Assembly (NCBI GenBank): GCA_050015495.1
Contig: JBEKBH010000006.1
Coordinates: 62,001 to 126,000, forward strand
Length of the DNA: 64,000 bases
Origin: Palsa-1439 sp050015495
GTDB lineage: Bacteria > Verrucomicrobiota > Verrucomicrobiia > Palsa-1439
Direction: 5' to 3'
In this document: piece after piece, positions 19,081 to 27,275 of the stretch
Position numbering within the stretch: the first letter of the stretch is position 1
Layout of the letters: every line of letters starts with the position of its first letter
The notes under the pieces: generated by a model
Told to the model about the DNA's origin: nothing
The model's database searches: none
Seen by the model: the letters and a program-made list of their open reading frames with translations, nothing else
Made by a program: the position numbers and the translations under genes

Positions 19081-19779
19081 ATGAGATTTCAGGATCCGAT
19101 GAATCGCGCTCTCTCGTATTGGCAGCGACATGGCGTCGCGGCGACCCTCCGCCGCGCGTGGCTGGGGCTGGGCCGGGTGGTCTGCGGCAATGGGCTCATT
19201 CTATTCTCCTGTGATTTGGCGGTGTTGCCGGCGCGGAAGAATGGCCCGATGGATGATCTCAAATTCGAGCGCAAAACCCGGGAGGCGGACCTGGACGCGC
19301 GTGACCGGGAACAGATCGTCAATTTCTGGAACCCGGACGCCACCGGGCGACAGATCACGGAACGGTTTGCAAAGGGGGCGTCTCTCTGGCTGGTCCGGGC
19401 CGAGGGCCAGTTGGCCGGATACGGCTGGACGCTCGTCGCCGACACGATGGAACCCCACTACGTTTCGCTGGGACCGGAGGACGTGCATCTTTTCGATTTC
19501 CTCGTGTTCCCAGATTTCCGCGGGCGGGGAATCAACCCCGCTCTCGTCGTCCATGTCTTGGAAACGGTTGCCGGCGAGGGAAAACGCCGGGCGTTGATCG
19601 AAGCCGCCGAGTGGAACACCGCGCAATTGTCATCCCTGCGCCGGACACCATTTCAGAAGTTGGGTGTGGTACGGAAGCGCGGTTTGTTTGGCAAACCGTC
19701 GGTGGTGTGGAGTAGCCAGGACCTGCCTCGGCGCGCGGTTGATGATGCGGCGATGAACAACGGGAAGGGCCGATCATGA
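19081..19779 (+). CDS. GNAT-family acetyltransferase
   Basis: The product is 232 aa from ATG 19081 (ATG 19099 is an alternative). The GNAT acetyl-CoA site is LDFLVFPDFRGRGINPALVVHVL, with the Q/RxxGxG loop as RGRGIN. Residues 1-60 are basic and partly hydrophobic (SYWQRHGVAATLRRAWLGLG), a start also seen in EPS-locus GNAT proteins. The stop codon overlaps the start of the next glycosyltransferase (ATGA at 19776-19779), so translation is coupled. The acceptor is probably an amino sugar or its lipid-linked form. Confidence 0.82.
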   Translation: MRFQDPMNRALSYWQRHGVAATLRRAWLGLGRVVCGNGLILFSCDLAVLPARKNGPMDDLKFERKTREADLDARDREQIVNFWNPDATGRQITERFAKGASLWLVRAEGQLAGYGWTLVADTMEPHYVSLGPEDVHLFDFLVFPDFRGRGINPALVVHVLETVAGEGKRRALIEAAEWNTAQLSSLRRTPFQKLGVVRKRGLFGKPSVVWSSQDLPRRAVDDAAMNNGKGRS

Positions 19780-20699
19780 CGAAACCCCGATTCAGTGTGG
19801 TGGTTCCCGTGTACAACCGCGAGCGGCTCGTCGGTCCAACCATTGATTCGGTGCTGGCGCAGACGTTCACGGATTACGAACTGATCGTGGTTGACGACGG
19901 ATCGACCGACGGCACGCCTGAGGTGCTGCGATCGTATGGAACGAAGATCAAAGCCGTTCGTCAGGCGAACCAGGGACCGGAAGTCGCCCGCGGCCGGGGC
20001 ATCGCCCTGGCGACCGGAGAGTACGTGGCGTTGCTGGACAGCGACGACCTTCTCTGGCCCCACGCGTTGGAGATCTACGATCGAATCATTCGCGCCTGCC
20101 AGTCACCGGGGTTGATCCTGGGCGCCACGACGTACTTCGAAGATGGACAGATCCCGCATCCCGACGGAGACGGAGCCGGCGACATCGAGGTCTTCCAGTA
20201 CCGCGACTACATGGCAAAGGACGTGCCGGTCGGCCTGTACGGCAGCAGCGTGGTGACGAAGAAGTCGGTCTTCGACCAGGCGGGCGGACTGCGCCAGAGT
20301 ACGCCCACAACATTTCACATGGACATGCTGGATACCATGCTGCGCATCGGGGTTTACGGGCCGTGCGTGGTGGTGAAGCGGCCCGCGACCATCGCGTATC
20401 GGGTGCACAAGACGAATTCCATCCGCGATATCCAGGGAGTGGCCAACGGCGTTTTCCCGATTATTGACGCCGAGCGGCGCGGACAGTACCCGGGCGGTCC
20501 GTCTCGGCGATTCGAGCGGTACGCGTGCATTGGCGGCGTAGCGTGGTGTTGGTTCAAGTACGCGCTGGCGGATCGCCAGATCCGCATTGTTGGCAAATAC
20601 ATGATCCATTGCAGCCCGATGATCGCGGCGGGTGCCCTCAAGAAACTTTGGGGACGCGTACGCGGGGCGAGTCGCCCTGTGTGCGTGCCTCGTGGCTAG
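19776..20699 (+). CDS. Family 2 glycosyltransferase, copy A of a duplicated gene
   Basis: The product is 307 aa. FSVVVPVYNRERLVG, VVDDGSTDGTPEVL and LLDSDDLLW are the GT2 donor-site motifs. It is coupled to the GNAT gene by a 4-bp overlap. Its 3' end from about 20370, the following gap, and the first codons of the next ORF recur at 23119-23562 at a constant offset of 2749 bp. The N-terminal half is closely similar to the full paralogue at 20892. I read it as the intact member of a three-copy family. Confidence 0.9.
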   Translation: MTKPRFSVVVPVYNRERLVGPTIDSVLAQTFTDYELIVVDDGSTDGTPEVLRSYGTKIKAVRQANQGPEVARGRGIALATGEYVALLDSDDLLWPHALEIYDRIIRACQSPGLILGATTYFEDGQIPHPDGDGAGDIEVFQYRDYMAKDVPVGLYGSSVVTKKSVFDQAGGLRQSTPTTFHMDMLDTMLRIGVYGPCVVVKRPATIAYRVHKTNSIRDIQGVANGVFPIIDAERRGQYPGGPSRRFERYACIGGVAWCWFKYALADRQIRIVGKYMIHCSPMIAAGALKKLWGRVRGASRPVCVPRG

Positions 20700-20813
20700 A
20701 AGACGCAACACAGGGAAACCGGGGTCAGCGAAGTTATGAGCAGCTCATCAGGAAAATTGCGTCCCGGCGATGTTGTCGAAGTGCGACCGTGGCCGGAGAT
20801 TCGCGCGACGCTG
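20370..20813 (+). repeat. Duplicated segment, copy A (GT2 3' end + gap + start of next gene)
   Basis: This segment aligns without net gaps to 23119-23562 at an offset of exactly 2749 bp. The non-coding part between the two genes is also conserved (AACACAGGGAAAC, then GGGGTCAGCGAAGTT), which shows duplication rather than convergent protein similarity. Confidence 0.88.
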
Positions 20814-20882
20814 CATCAGGGCCAGGGACAACATAGGGACATAAACACCGGCAATTCCGATGCAAAAAGTGAGCCCAGGTAG
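20736..20882 (+). pseudogene. Truncated 5' copy of the zinc-binding/FemAB-like gene at 23485
   Basis: From ATG 20736 the first 26 codons match those of the full gene at 23485 (MSSS..KLRPGDVVEVRPWPEIRATL) with only a few changes. The homology stops at 20813, and unrelated codons run to TAG at 20880. The 48-aa product lacks every later motif, including the Cys cluster. It is a relic left by a segmental duplication. Confidence 0.85.
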
Positions 20883-20891
20883 GACAAGGCA

Positions 20892-21890
20892 ATGAAACCA
20901 CGGTTCAGTGTGGTGATCCCGGCCTACAACCGGCAGAAGCTCGTCGGTGCAACGATTGATTCCGTGCTGGCGCAGACGTTCACGGATTACGAGTTGATCG
21001 TGGTGGACGACGGATCGACGGACGGCACGACCGAAGTGCTTCGATCCTACGGGGCGAGAATCAGCGTCATCCAGCAAGCAAATCAGGGGCCGGAAGTCGC
21101 CCGCAACACGGGAGCCTCCGCGGCGAATGGCGAATACCTCGCGTTTCTGGACAGCGACGACCTTCTGCTTCCCTGCGCTTTGGCGACCTACGAGCGCGTC
21201 ATCCAGGAGTTAGGTTCGCCAGCATTGGTGATTGGAACCGTGACCCATTTCGAGGATGGGCAGGCCGTGCATGCGGACGCCAGCGCTACCAAGGCCATCG
21301 AGTTACTGCGATTTCGTGACTACTTGGCCAAAGATGTGGCCATCAGTCTGTACGGCAGCAACGTAGTGATAAAGAGGTCCATTCTCGACCAAGCAGGCGG
21401 ATTGCGAACAAGCACGCCCACGACGTTTTATTTGGATATCTGGGATATGATGCTCCGCTTGGGAACCTACGGACCTTGCGTGTTGGTGAGACGGCCGGCG
21501 ACGGTGGCTTATCGGTTTCACAACACGAACGCCGTTCGCAACGTGGAAGCGATGGTCAAAGGCATGTCGCGTTTGATCGAGGCCGAGCGGAGAGGACAAT
21601 ACCCGGGCGGGCGATCCCGCAGGTTTGTCCGATATGCCTGCCTTGGTGGCATGTCTTGGAGTTTGTTCAGCTATGCGCTGAAAAGCCGTCGTCCCAGATT
21701 GGGGTTTGGAGCCCTTCTCCGGAACAGTCCGGTGATCTTGGCCGGCGTGATGAAGAAATTATGGTGTCGACTTCGCCGAACCAGCTCGGTGTTGCGGCTG
21801 CCGGAAGCCTGCGAAACAGAGAGAACGATGAAGAGTGAGAACCCTCCCGGGGGCGGCTTTGATTCCGTGAAAGTTGCGGACGGGCGCTGA
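20892..21890 (+). CDS. Family 2 glycosyltransferase, copy B
   Basis: The product is 332 aa. FSVVIPAYNRQKLVG, VVDDGSTDGTTEVL and FLDSDDLLL are GT2 motifs. DNA identity with the copy at 19776 is high in the first 150 bp (shared run TTCACGGATTACGA and neighbours) and falls toward the 3' end. The last 35 residues, after the conserved MKKLWCRLRR, are unrelated to copy A and may come from the new downstream junction. It probably adds a sugar related to that of copy A. Confidence 0.88.
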   Translation: MKPRFSVVIPAYNRQKLVGATIDSVLAQTFTDYELIVVDDGSTDGTTEVLRSYGARISVIQQANQGPEVARNTGASAANGEYLAFLDSDDLLLPCALATYERVIQELGSPALVIGTVTHFEDGQAVHADASATKAIELLRFRDYLAKDVAISLYGSNVVIKRSILDQAGGLRTSTPTTFYLDIWDMMLRLGTYGPCVLVRRPATVAYRFHNTNAVRNVEAMVKGMSRLIEAERRGQYPGGRSRRFVRYACLGGMSWSLFSYALKSRRPRLGFGALLRNSPVILAGVMKKLWCRLRRTSSVLRLPEACETERTMKSENPPGGGFDSVKVADGR

Positions 21891-21924
21891 TGATGGGCCG
21901 GAAACCGCGTTTTGGCTGCTGCCA

Positions 21925-23097
21925 ATGACAACATCCTGCGCAAACATGACTGTCTCGGGCGTGGAATTGATCCAATCGAACCTGAAGAGTCGGTATGTGT
22001 TAGTGTGCTCTCGGAAGATTGATGGACGTGTGGCGGCCGGTTGGATGTCGCGTGAACTGGAAGACTCCGTCTGGGACAACTTTCTTCAGGGGACTCCACT
22101 GGGGCATTTTGAGCAGTCGAGCTGGTGGGCACGAGCCAAGCGCATCGAAGGCTGGCGGCCAATTCGGATGATACTCACGGTGGATGACCAAATCGCCGGG
22201 GGCTTCCAAATACTGGCGCGGGACACTCGCTTTGGCGGTGTTGGGCACATTTATAAGGGGCCTGTGGTTGCGCCCGAAGAACCCGCTTTGCTTGATTTTC
22301 TGATCGAACTTGTTGCCTCGGCCTCCAAAGCCAACCATCTGCGGGCGCTGGTAGTCCAACCTGCGGACGGGAGCACGATTGAAGGGGCGCGGTTGGCGTA
22401 CCATCGGTTTTTGCCCAACTATCTTGCCACTGTCATTTCCGCCACGCTGGTTGTGGATCTCTCTGGTGGGCTGGACGAGATCAAAGGGCGAATGCGTCGA
22501 GCCACTTGGTCGCAGATCAGACAAGCCGAGGAGAGAGGGATCACGATACGTGAGGGCGGTGAACAGGATATCGGGACATTCTTCTCGTTGATGGCAGCGA
22601 CGTGCCAGCGGCAGCGGACCAGGCCCGCTCCGGCGACAGAATCGGCCATACTGGAGATTTGGAAGGCGTTTCACCCCCATGATTGTATTCGGCTTTCTTT
22701 CGCTCAGTTCGAAGGAAAGTCTATTGCCGGTGCGCTCTGTCTCTGCTTTGGTCAGAGGGTTGTCGCTTGGAAAAGAGGATGGTCAGGAGAGCATCGCGAG
22801 CGGCGTCCCAACCAACTATTGATGTTTGAAGCGATTGAGTGGTCCCATCGTCATGGCTACAAGGTATTCGATTTTGGCGGACTAAGCCGTGAGATCGCCG
22901 TGACACTGTCGCATGGTGAACCTCTTTCAGAAAGCCAAAAGAATAGCGGTGACTTCTTTCATCTTGGTTACGGGGGCAGGCCGGTGTTGTTCTCGAAATC
23001 ACAGGTCTACATCGACAATTCCTTCGCCCGATTCGCCTATAAGACTGCAGGTACTAACGCATGGCTTCGGGCGCTGGTGGGGAACGCGTTGAAATGA
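21925..23097 (+). CDS. FemAB-like GNAT-fold transferase
   Basis: The start is uncertain: ATG 21925, ATG 21946 and ATG 22045 are all in frame, none with a good ribosome site; from 21925 the product is 390 aa. The conserved fold begins at DNFLQGTPLGHFEQSSWWA. RMRRATWSQIRQAEERGITI and LLMFEAIEWSHRHGYKVFDFGG are the FemAB-type motifs. The second half has a GNAT-like CoA or tRNA site. It lies inside the duplicated region between GT2 copy B and a truncated GT2. Its substrate is unknown. Confidence 0.8.
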   Translation: MTTSCANMTVSGVELIQSNLKSRYVLVCSRKIDGRVAAGWMSRELEDSVWDNFLQGTPLGHFEQSSWWARAKRIEGWRPIRMILTVDDQIAGGFQILARDTRFGGVGHIYKGPVVAPEEPALLDFLIELVASASKANHLRALVVQPADGSTIEGARLAYHRFLPNYLATVISATLVVDLSGGLDEIKGRMRRATWSQIRQAEERGITIREGGEQDIGTFFSLMAATCQRQRTRPAPATESAILEIWKAFHPHDCIRLSFAQFEGKSIAGALCLCFGQRVVAWKRGWSGEHRERRPNQLLMFEAIEWSHRHGYKVFDFGGLSREIAVTLSHGEPLSESQKNSGDFFHLGYGGRPVLFSKSQVYIDNSFARFAYKTAGTNAWLRALVGNALK

Positions 23098-23118
23098 AGA
23101 CATTCACAGGGATCCAGA

Positions 23119-23457
23119 GTCGTGGCAAAACGGGAGGCCTTTGCCTATCGGGTGCACCAGACCAATTTGATCTGTGACATCTCGGGAGTGGCCAACGGTG
23201 TGTTCCCGATTATTCGTGCGAAACGGCAAGGGCAATACCCGGGTGGTTCATCACGGCGATTTGAGCGCTACGCGTGCATTGGTGGAGTTGCTTGGTGTTG
23301 GTTCAAGTACGCGCTGGGAGTGCGCCAGATGCGCGTTATTGGCAAGTACATACTCCATTGTGGACCAATGATTGTGGCGGGTGCACTGAAGAAAATGTGG
23401 GGGCGCATACGCGGGGCCAGTCGCCCCGTGTGCGTGCCTCGTGATTGGGAAACATAA
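23119..23457 (+). pseudogene. Truncated 3' copy of a GT2 glycosyltransferase
   Basis: About 112 codons match the C-terminal third of the glycosyltransferase at 19776 (YRVH, GVANGVFPII, GQYPGG, RFERYACIGGVAWCWFKYAL). The entire donor-binding N-terminal part is missing, so it cannot be an active GT2. The frame has stayed open, which suggests that the truncation is recent or that the 3' part is kept for some other reason. Confidence 0.85.
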
Positions 23458-23562
23458 CACAGGGAAACTGGGGTCAGCGAAGTTATGAGCAGCTCATTAG
23501 AAAAATTGCGTCCCGGCGATGTGGTCGAAGTGCGACCGTGGCCGGAGATTCGTGCGACGCTG
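23119..23562 (+). repeat. Duplicated segment, copy B
   Basis: This is the counterpart of 20370-20813. Here the GT2 portion is truncated and the following gene is intact, the reverse of copy A. Confidence 0.88.
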
Positions 23563-24843
23563 GACGAGAACGGCCTGTCCGAGGGCCTCACGTTCATGCC
23601 GGAAATGTTGAAGCATTGCGGTCAACGATTCGTGGTCAGTAAACGAATCACCGGCGCGTACGAGAGCGCATTCGGCGGCTCACAAGCCATTCGGGATGTG
23701 GTTCTCCTGCGCAACGCGCGATGCGACGGATCCGGCCACAACGCATGTGCGAAAGCATGCATCCTGTGCTGGAAACAATCCTGGTTGAAACGGGTGGACA
23801 GAAGCGCCGTGGAACAGGCGATTGCCCCGCTGCTCGATCAATCGCCGACAGCGTTTCCTTATCAGCTTGCGGACGGACGTTATCGCTGCCAATACGAATT
23901 CCCGGCAGCGCTGGGGAGCAGTGTTGTTCAACCCAAAGCGCGCGCGGAAGGGACGGGCCGGCTCTATCGAATGTCGGTGGATGAGTATGCGGGTTTGCAG
24001 CAGGCGGTCGGCGAAACACTCGTCTGCGTGGATGGGCACTGGTGGCGGCGGGTGCGGGCGTGTTTCTATCGGCCCTTGCTGCCATTTCAAGAATTCCCAG
24101 CCAGCTCACGAGCGATTCCGTGGGCGGCCTGGTGGGGAGTCGCGCAGCATGCCGTGCCGTGCGGCCAACAAGCCAACTCGACGATGAGTTTTCTGATGTT
24201 CATCGATGGCGCGGATTATTCCATCGACGCGCTTCGAAAGAAGCCGCGCCAACAGGTGCGCTGGGCCGAAAGAAAGTTTGTCGTCCACGATCTCGCCGAC
24301 CGTGACGAATTCAAACGGCAAGCCTTTCCAGTGTACACGGAATTCTATGCCCGGACTCAATACTATTACCTGGCGGGACGGTCGAAACGGGAGAATTTCG
24401 ACCGCTGGGCCGACGCAATTTACGACTACAAGTCTTCGCTCATTCTTGGAGCGTATCGAGGGCCGCAACTTTGCGCGGTCAGCATTGCGCAGGCGGTTGA
24501 GAACACCTTGATTTACTCGACCATCTTTGCCACCGCCGAGGGGTTGCGGGATCACGTATCGAGTCTTTTATTGCACACCGTAAGAGGCAGGGCGAGGGAT
24601 GATGGAGGTATCACCCAGGTGTACGCGGGAATGCCCAAGACATCCGAGGCGCACGGGATCGATGAATTTTCGATGCGGCGCGGGTGCCAGTTGGTGACCA
24701 AGCCCGCGTTCATGTGGTTAAATCCCGCCAGCAAGCTGCTGTTGCGCAGCCTGTTTTGGGGCCAATACGCGCGTTTGCGTGGCGACCAGAACGGGTCGGA
24801 GCCGGACTCGGTGAGCTCCGGCGAATCGTCATTAGCGGAATAG
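23485..24843 (+). CDS. Two-domain protein: Cys-rich N-terminal domain + FemAB/GNAT-like domain
   Basis: The product is 452 aa. Residues 1-115 form a compact domain (LRPGDVVEVRPWPEIRATL, MPEMLKHCGQRFVVSKRI, VVLLRNARCDGSGHNACAKACILCWKQSWLKR) with a Cys/His cluster suited to binding zinc or another metal. I know this domain mainly as a small stand-alone protein in biosynthetic loci, of unknown function. Residues about 205-440 look FemAB/GNAT-like (QQVRWAERKFVVHDL, VFPIL-like YTEFYART, LLLHTVRGRARD). The fusion probably ties a metal site to a transferase that decorates the polysaccharide. It is the intact partner of the relic at 20736. Confidence 0.7.
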   Translation: MSSSLEKLRPGDVVEVRPWPEIRATLDENGLSEGLTFMPEMLKHCGQRFVVSKRITGAYESAFGGSQAIRDVVLLRNARCDGSGHNACAKACILCWKQSWLKRVDRSAVEQAIAPLLDQSPTAFPYQLADGRYRCQYEFPAALGSSVVQPKARAEGTGRLYRMSVDEYAGLQQAVGETLVCVDGHWWRRVRACFYRPLLPFQEFPASSRAIPWAAWWGVAQHAVPCGQQANSTMSFLMFIDGADYSIDALRKKPRQQVRWAERKFVVHDLADRDEFKRQAFPVYTEFYARTQYYYLAGRSKRENFDRWADAIYDYKSSLILGAYRGPQLCAVSIAQAVENTLIYSTIFATAEGLRDHVSSLLLHTVRGRARDDGGITQVYAGMPKTSEAHGIDEFSMRRGCQLVTKPAFMWLNPASKLLLRSLFWGQYARLRGDQNGSEPDSVSSGESSLAE

Positions 24844-24938
24844 CTTCATCGTAGGCCATCACAGAAGAACTACGGGCAATTCCCGAGATCACACCGAATT
24901 GTTAGCGCACCCGCTCAAGTAACGAGCAACAAACCTTC

Positions 24939-25949
24939 ATGATACTGCTACTGGGAGCCAGCGGTTATATCGGGCAGGCGTTTGCTGCGGAGCTGCGGCG
25001 GCGGCGCTATCCGTTCGTCCCGCTCACGCGGATGGCGATTGATTACACCCAGTTCGACATCCTGTTCGATTACGTGCGCAAGATGAGGCCGAGCTTCATC
25101 ATCAACGCGGCGGGATACACCGGCAAACCGAATGTCGACGGGTGCGAATCCGCCCGAGCCGAGACGCTGGCGGCCAACGCGCTGCTTCCCCAAACCATTG
25201 CGCGTGTCTGCCTGGTGACGAACACGCCGTGGGGACACGTGTCCTCGGGATCGATTTACAATGGGGCGAAGGTGCTCGATAACGGGGGCACCCGAATCGA
25301 AAGCGACCTGAGCCGGCCGGAGACTCGCTGGCTGTTCGAACAGCACCCCGAGAGGTTCTCCGGGTTTACGGAGTTGGACGAGCCGAACTGTTCGTTCTTA
25401 AGGCCGCCCTGCAGTTTCTACAGCGGCACCATTGCCTTGGCGGAAGAAGCGTTGCGGACGGTCAGGGAATGCTATGTCTGGCGCTGCCGCATCCCGTTCA
25501 ACGAAGACGATCAGCCGCGGAACTTTCTATCGAAAATCCAGTATTATCCCAAAGTCCACGACAGCGTGAACTCGCTTTCCCACCTGGACGATTTCGCGCA
25601 AACCTGTCTGAATCTCTGGGAGCGGGGAGCGCCGTTTGGCATCTACAACGTGACCAACCCCGGCGCGGTCACGACGCGCCAGGTGGTCTCTTTGATTGAG
25701 CGGATCTTGAAACCCGGCCGAACGTTCTCGTTTTGGAAGGATGACGACGAATTCTACCGCGACGGTGCCACGGCGCCTCGCTCCAATTGCATCCTGGATG
25801 TCTCGAAAGTCCAGGCCACCGGGGTGCGGATGCGCTCCGTGCACGAGGCTCTTGAAGAATCGCTGCGGAGGTGGCACGTCAGCAGCCCCATGACGTGGCC
25901 GGTCCGCCGTCCGTTGCAACCTGTTCGCCATCAACCTGTTCACCGCTAA
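24939..25949 (+). CDS. NAD(P)-dependent reductase resembling UDP-rhamnose synthase epimerase/reductase (NRS/ER, RmlD-like)
   Basis: The product is 336 aa. GASGYIGQAF is the NAD(P)-binding glycine motif and NAAGYTGKPNVDGCE follows the plant NRS/ER and RHM C-terminal domain closely. RCRIPFNEDDQPRNFLSKI and YNVTNPGAVTTRQVV also match that family. Those enzymes convert a nucleotide-linked 4-keto-6-deoxyglucose to rhamnose. The catalytic YxxxK is altered: FYSGTIA has Ile where Lys should be (codon ATT). The enzyme may be inactive, use another base, or do a different sugar reaction. It opens the operon that includes the exosortase; a 95-bp gap precedes it. Confidence 0.8.
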   Translation: MILLLGASGYIGQAFAAELRRRRYPFVPLTRMAIDYTQFDILFDYVRKMRPSFIINAAGYTGKPNVDGCESARAETLAANALLPQTIARVCLVTNTPWGHVSSGSIYNGAKVLDNGGTRIESDLSRPETRWLFEQHPERFSGFTELDEPNCSFLRPPCSFYSGTIALAEEALRTVRECYVWRCRIPFNEDDQPRNFLSKIQYYPKVHDSVNSLSHLDDFAQTCLNLWERGAPFGIYNVTNPGAVTTRQVVSLIERILKPGRTFSFWKDDDEFYRDGATAPRSNCILDVSKVQATGVRMRSVHEALEESLRRWHVSSPMTWPVRRPLQPVRHQPVHR

Positions 25950-25997
25950 AATAAAGTGATAGAATCAATGACTGGAATACGATCGGAACGGATTATC

Positions 25998-27275
25998 ATG
26001 GTTGGCAAAAGATGGATTCTAAGCGGGTGGTTCGGGGGAGCGTTGTTTTGCCAGTTGACCCTCGTTGGCGGCACACAAGGGCAAGAGGTACTGACCCCGC
26101 GCCCGGTGATCTCAACGACACCACCGGCGGTCGAGGACGTCCAGACCAACAGCGCGGGGTTCATCGACTTCGGAAATGCGGTTCCCGCCGCCGCTCTTCA
26201 ACAACAACCGTTTCAAGTGGGTCCGTTGGATCTGCACCCGCATTTTTTTTATCAGTTTCTGTACGCGACCGGGATCCAGTCCGCGCCGGGTTCGCCTCAC
26301 GATTCGGTCATTCAGGACGTTTCCCCGGGCTTGCTGGTGGATCTCGGAGAACACTGGACCTTGGATTACACGCCGACGTGGACATTCTATTCCAACAGCC
26401 AGTCTCATAACACCAACCTGTTTCAGAACACCCTCGACCACGCGGTCACATTGAACGGCGGGCTTGCGTACGGCGACTGGCTGCTCGGATTCAACCAAAC
26501 GTACACTCGATCGGACACGCCCTTGATTGCGACCGGCGCGCAGACCCTGCAAGAGACGTTCGGCACCGCCTTGACGGGGTCGTATCGGTTCAACACCGTC
26601 ATATCCATGGATTTGAGCGCCAACCAAAACTTCACGTACACCGACAAGCTGACCAACTCGCGCGAGTGGTCGTCGCTCGATTGGTTGAATTACCAGTTCT
26701 GGCCCCGGCTGGATGGGAGCCTGGGCTTGGGTGGCGGCTATGACGCCGTGAGCGCGGGCGTCGACTCGGTCTTCGAACAGTACCAGGCACGGGTGAACTG
26801 GCGGGCGACGGACGTTACCAGTTTCCTGGTCCATGGCGGTCTGGAAGACCGGCAATTCGTCGATACCAGCGTGGGCGATCTGATCAATCCCATCTTCGAT
26901 GCGCAGGTCAAATACGCGCCGTTCGCGGTTACGGCGATCGTGTTGGATGCCGATCGCGTCGTGTCTACGTCGCCATTTGAGAATCAAATCGTCGAAAGCA
27001 CTGATGTCACGGCGACTCTGAGTCAGCGGCTCTTAAAGAAGCTCTTTTTGAGCGCCGGCGGCGGGTACCATTGGGACACGTATGTGTCCACGTCAAGCAC
27101 CCTGAACACGAGTCGCCGTGACCAGAATTATTCGATCAATGCCAGTCTAACCTGCGTATTTCTCAAACACGGCACGGCGGCGGCAACGTACCAGCACAGC
27201 GAGAACTGGTCGACGCAGTCCGTCTTCGGATACAGCAGCAATCAATACGGGTTCCAGCTTGGATTCCAATATTAA
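25998..27275 (+). CDS. Outer-membrane beta-barrel protein of the exosortase locus
   Basis: I use ATG 25998 (425 aa), because MVGKRWILSGWFGGALFCQLTL then makes a normal signal peptide; GTG 25956 and ATG 25968 are possible. After a linker rich in Pro and Thr, alternating polar/aromatic strands run to the end (LDLHPHFFYQFLY, WTLDYTPTWTFYSN, RVNWRATDVTSFLV) and the protein ends GFQLGFQY with a terminal aromatic residue, as required for barrel insertion. Outer-membrane barrels of this kind recur in EPS/exosortase loci and may export the polysaccharide. The gene overlaps the exosortase start by 17 bp. Confidence 0.8.
   Translation: MVGKRWILSGWFGGALFCQLTLVGGTQGQEVLTPRPVISTTPPAVEDVQTNSAGFIDFGNAVPAAALQQQPFQVGPLDLHPHFFYQFLYATGIQSAPGSPHDSVIQDVSPGLLVDLGEHWTLDYTPTWTFYSNSQSHNTNLFQNTLDHAVTLNGGLAYGDWLLGFNQTYTRSDTPLIATGAQTLQETFGTALTGSYRFNTVISMDLSANQNFTYTDKLTNSREWSSLDWLNYQFWPRLDGSLGLGGGYDAVSAGVDSVFEQYQARVNWRATDVTSFLVHGGLEDRQFVDTSVGDLINPIFDAQVKYAPFAVTAIVLDADRVVSTSPFENQIVESTDVTATLSQRLLKKLFLSAGGGYHWDTYVSTSSTLNTSRRDQNYSINASLTCVFLKHGTAAATYQHSENWSTQSVFGYSSNQYGFQLGFQY

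Noticed and set aside
20525..20836. Open frame spanning the junction after GT2 copy A
   Set aside because: It is out of frame with both the glycosyltransferase and the relic of the downstream gene, and has no family features.
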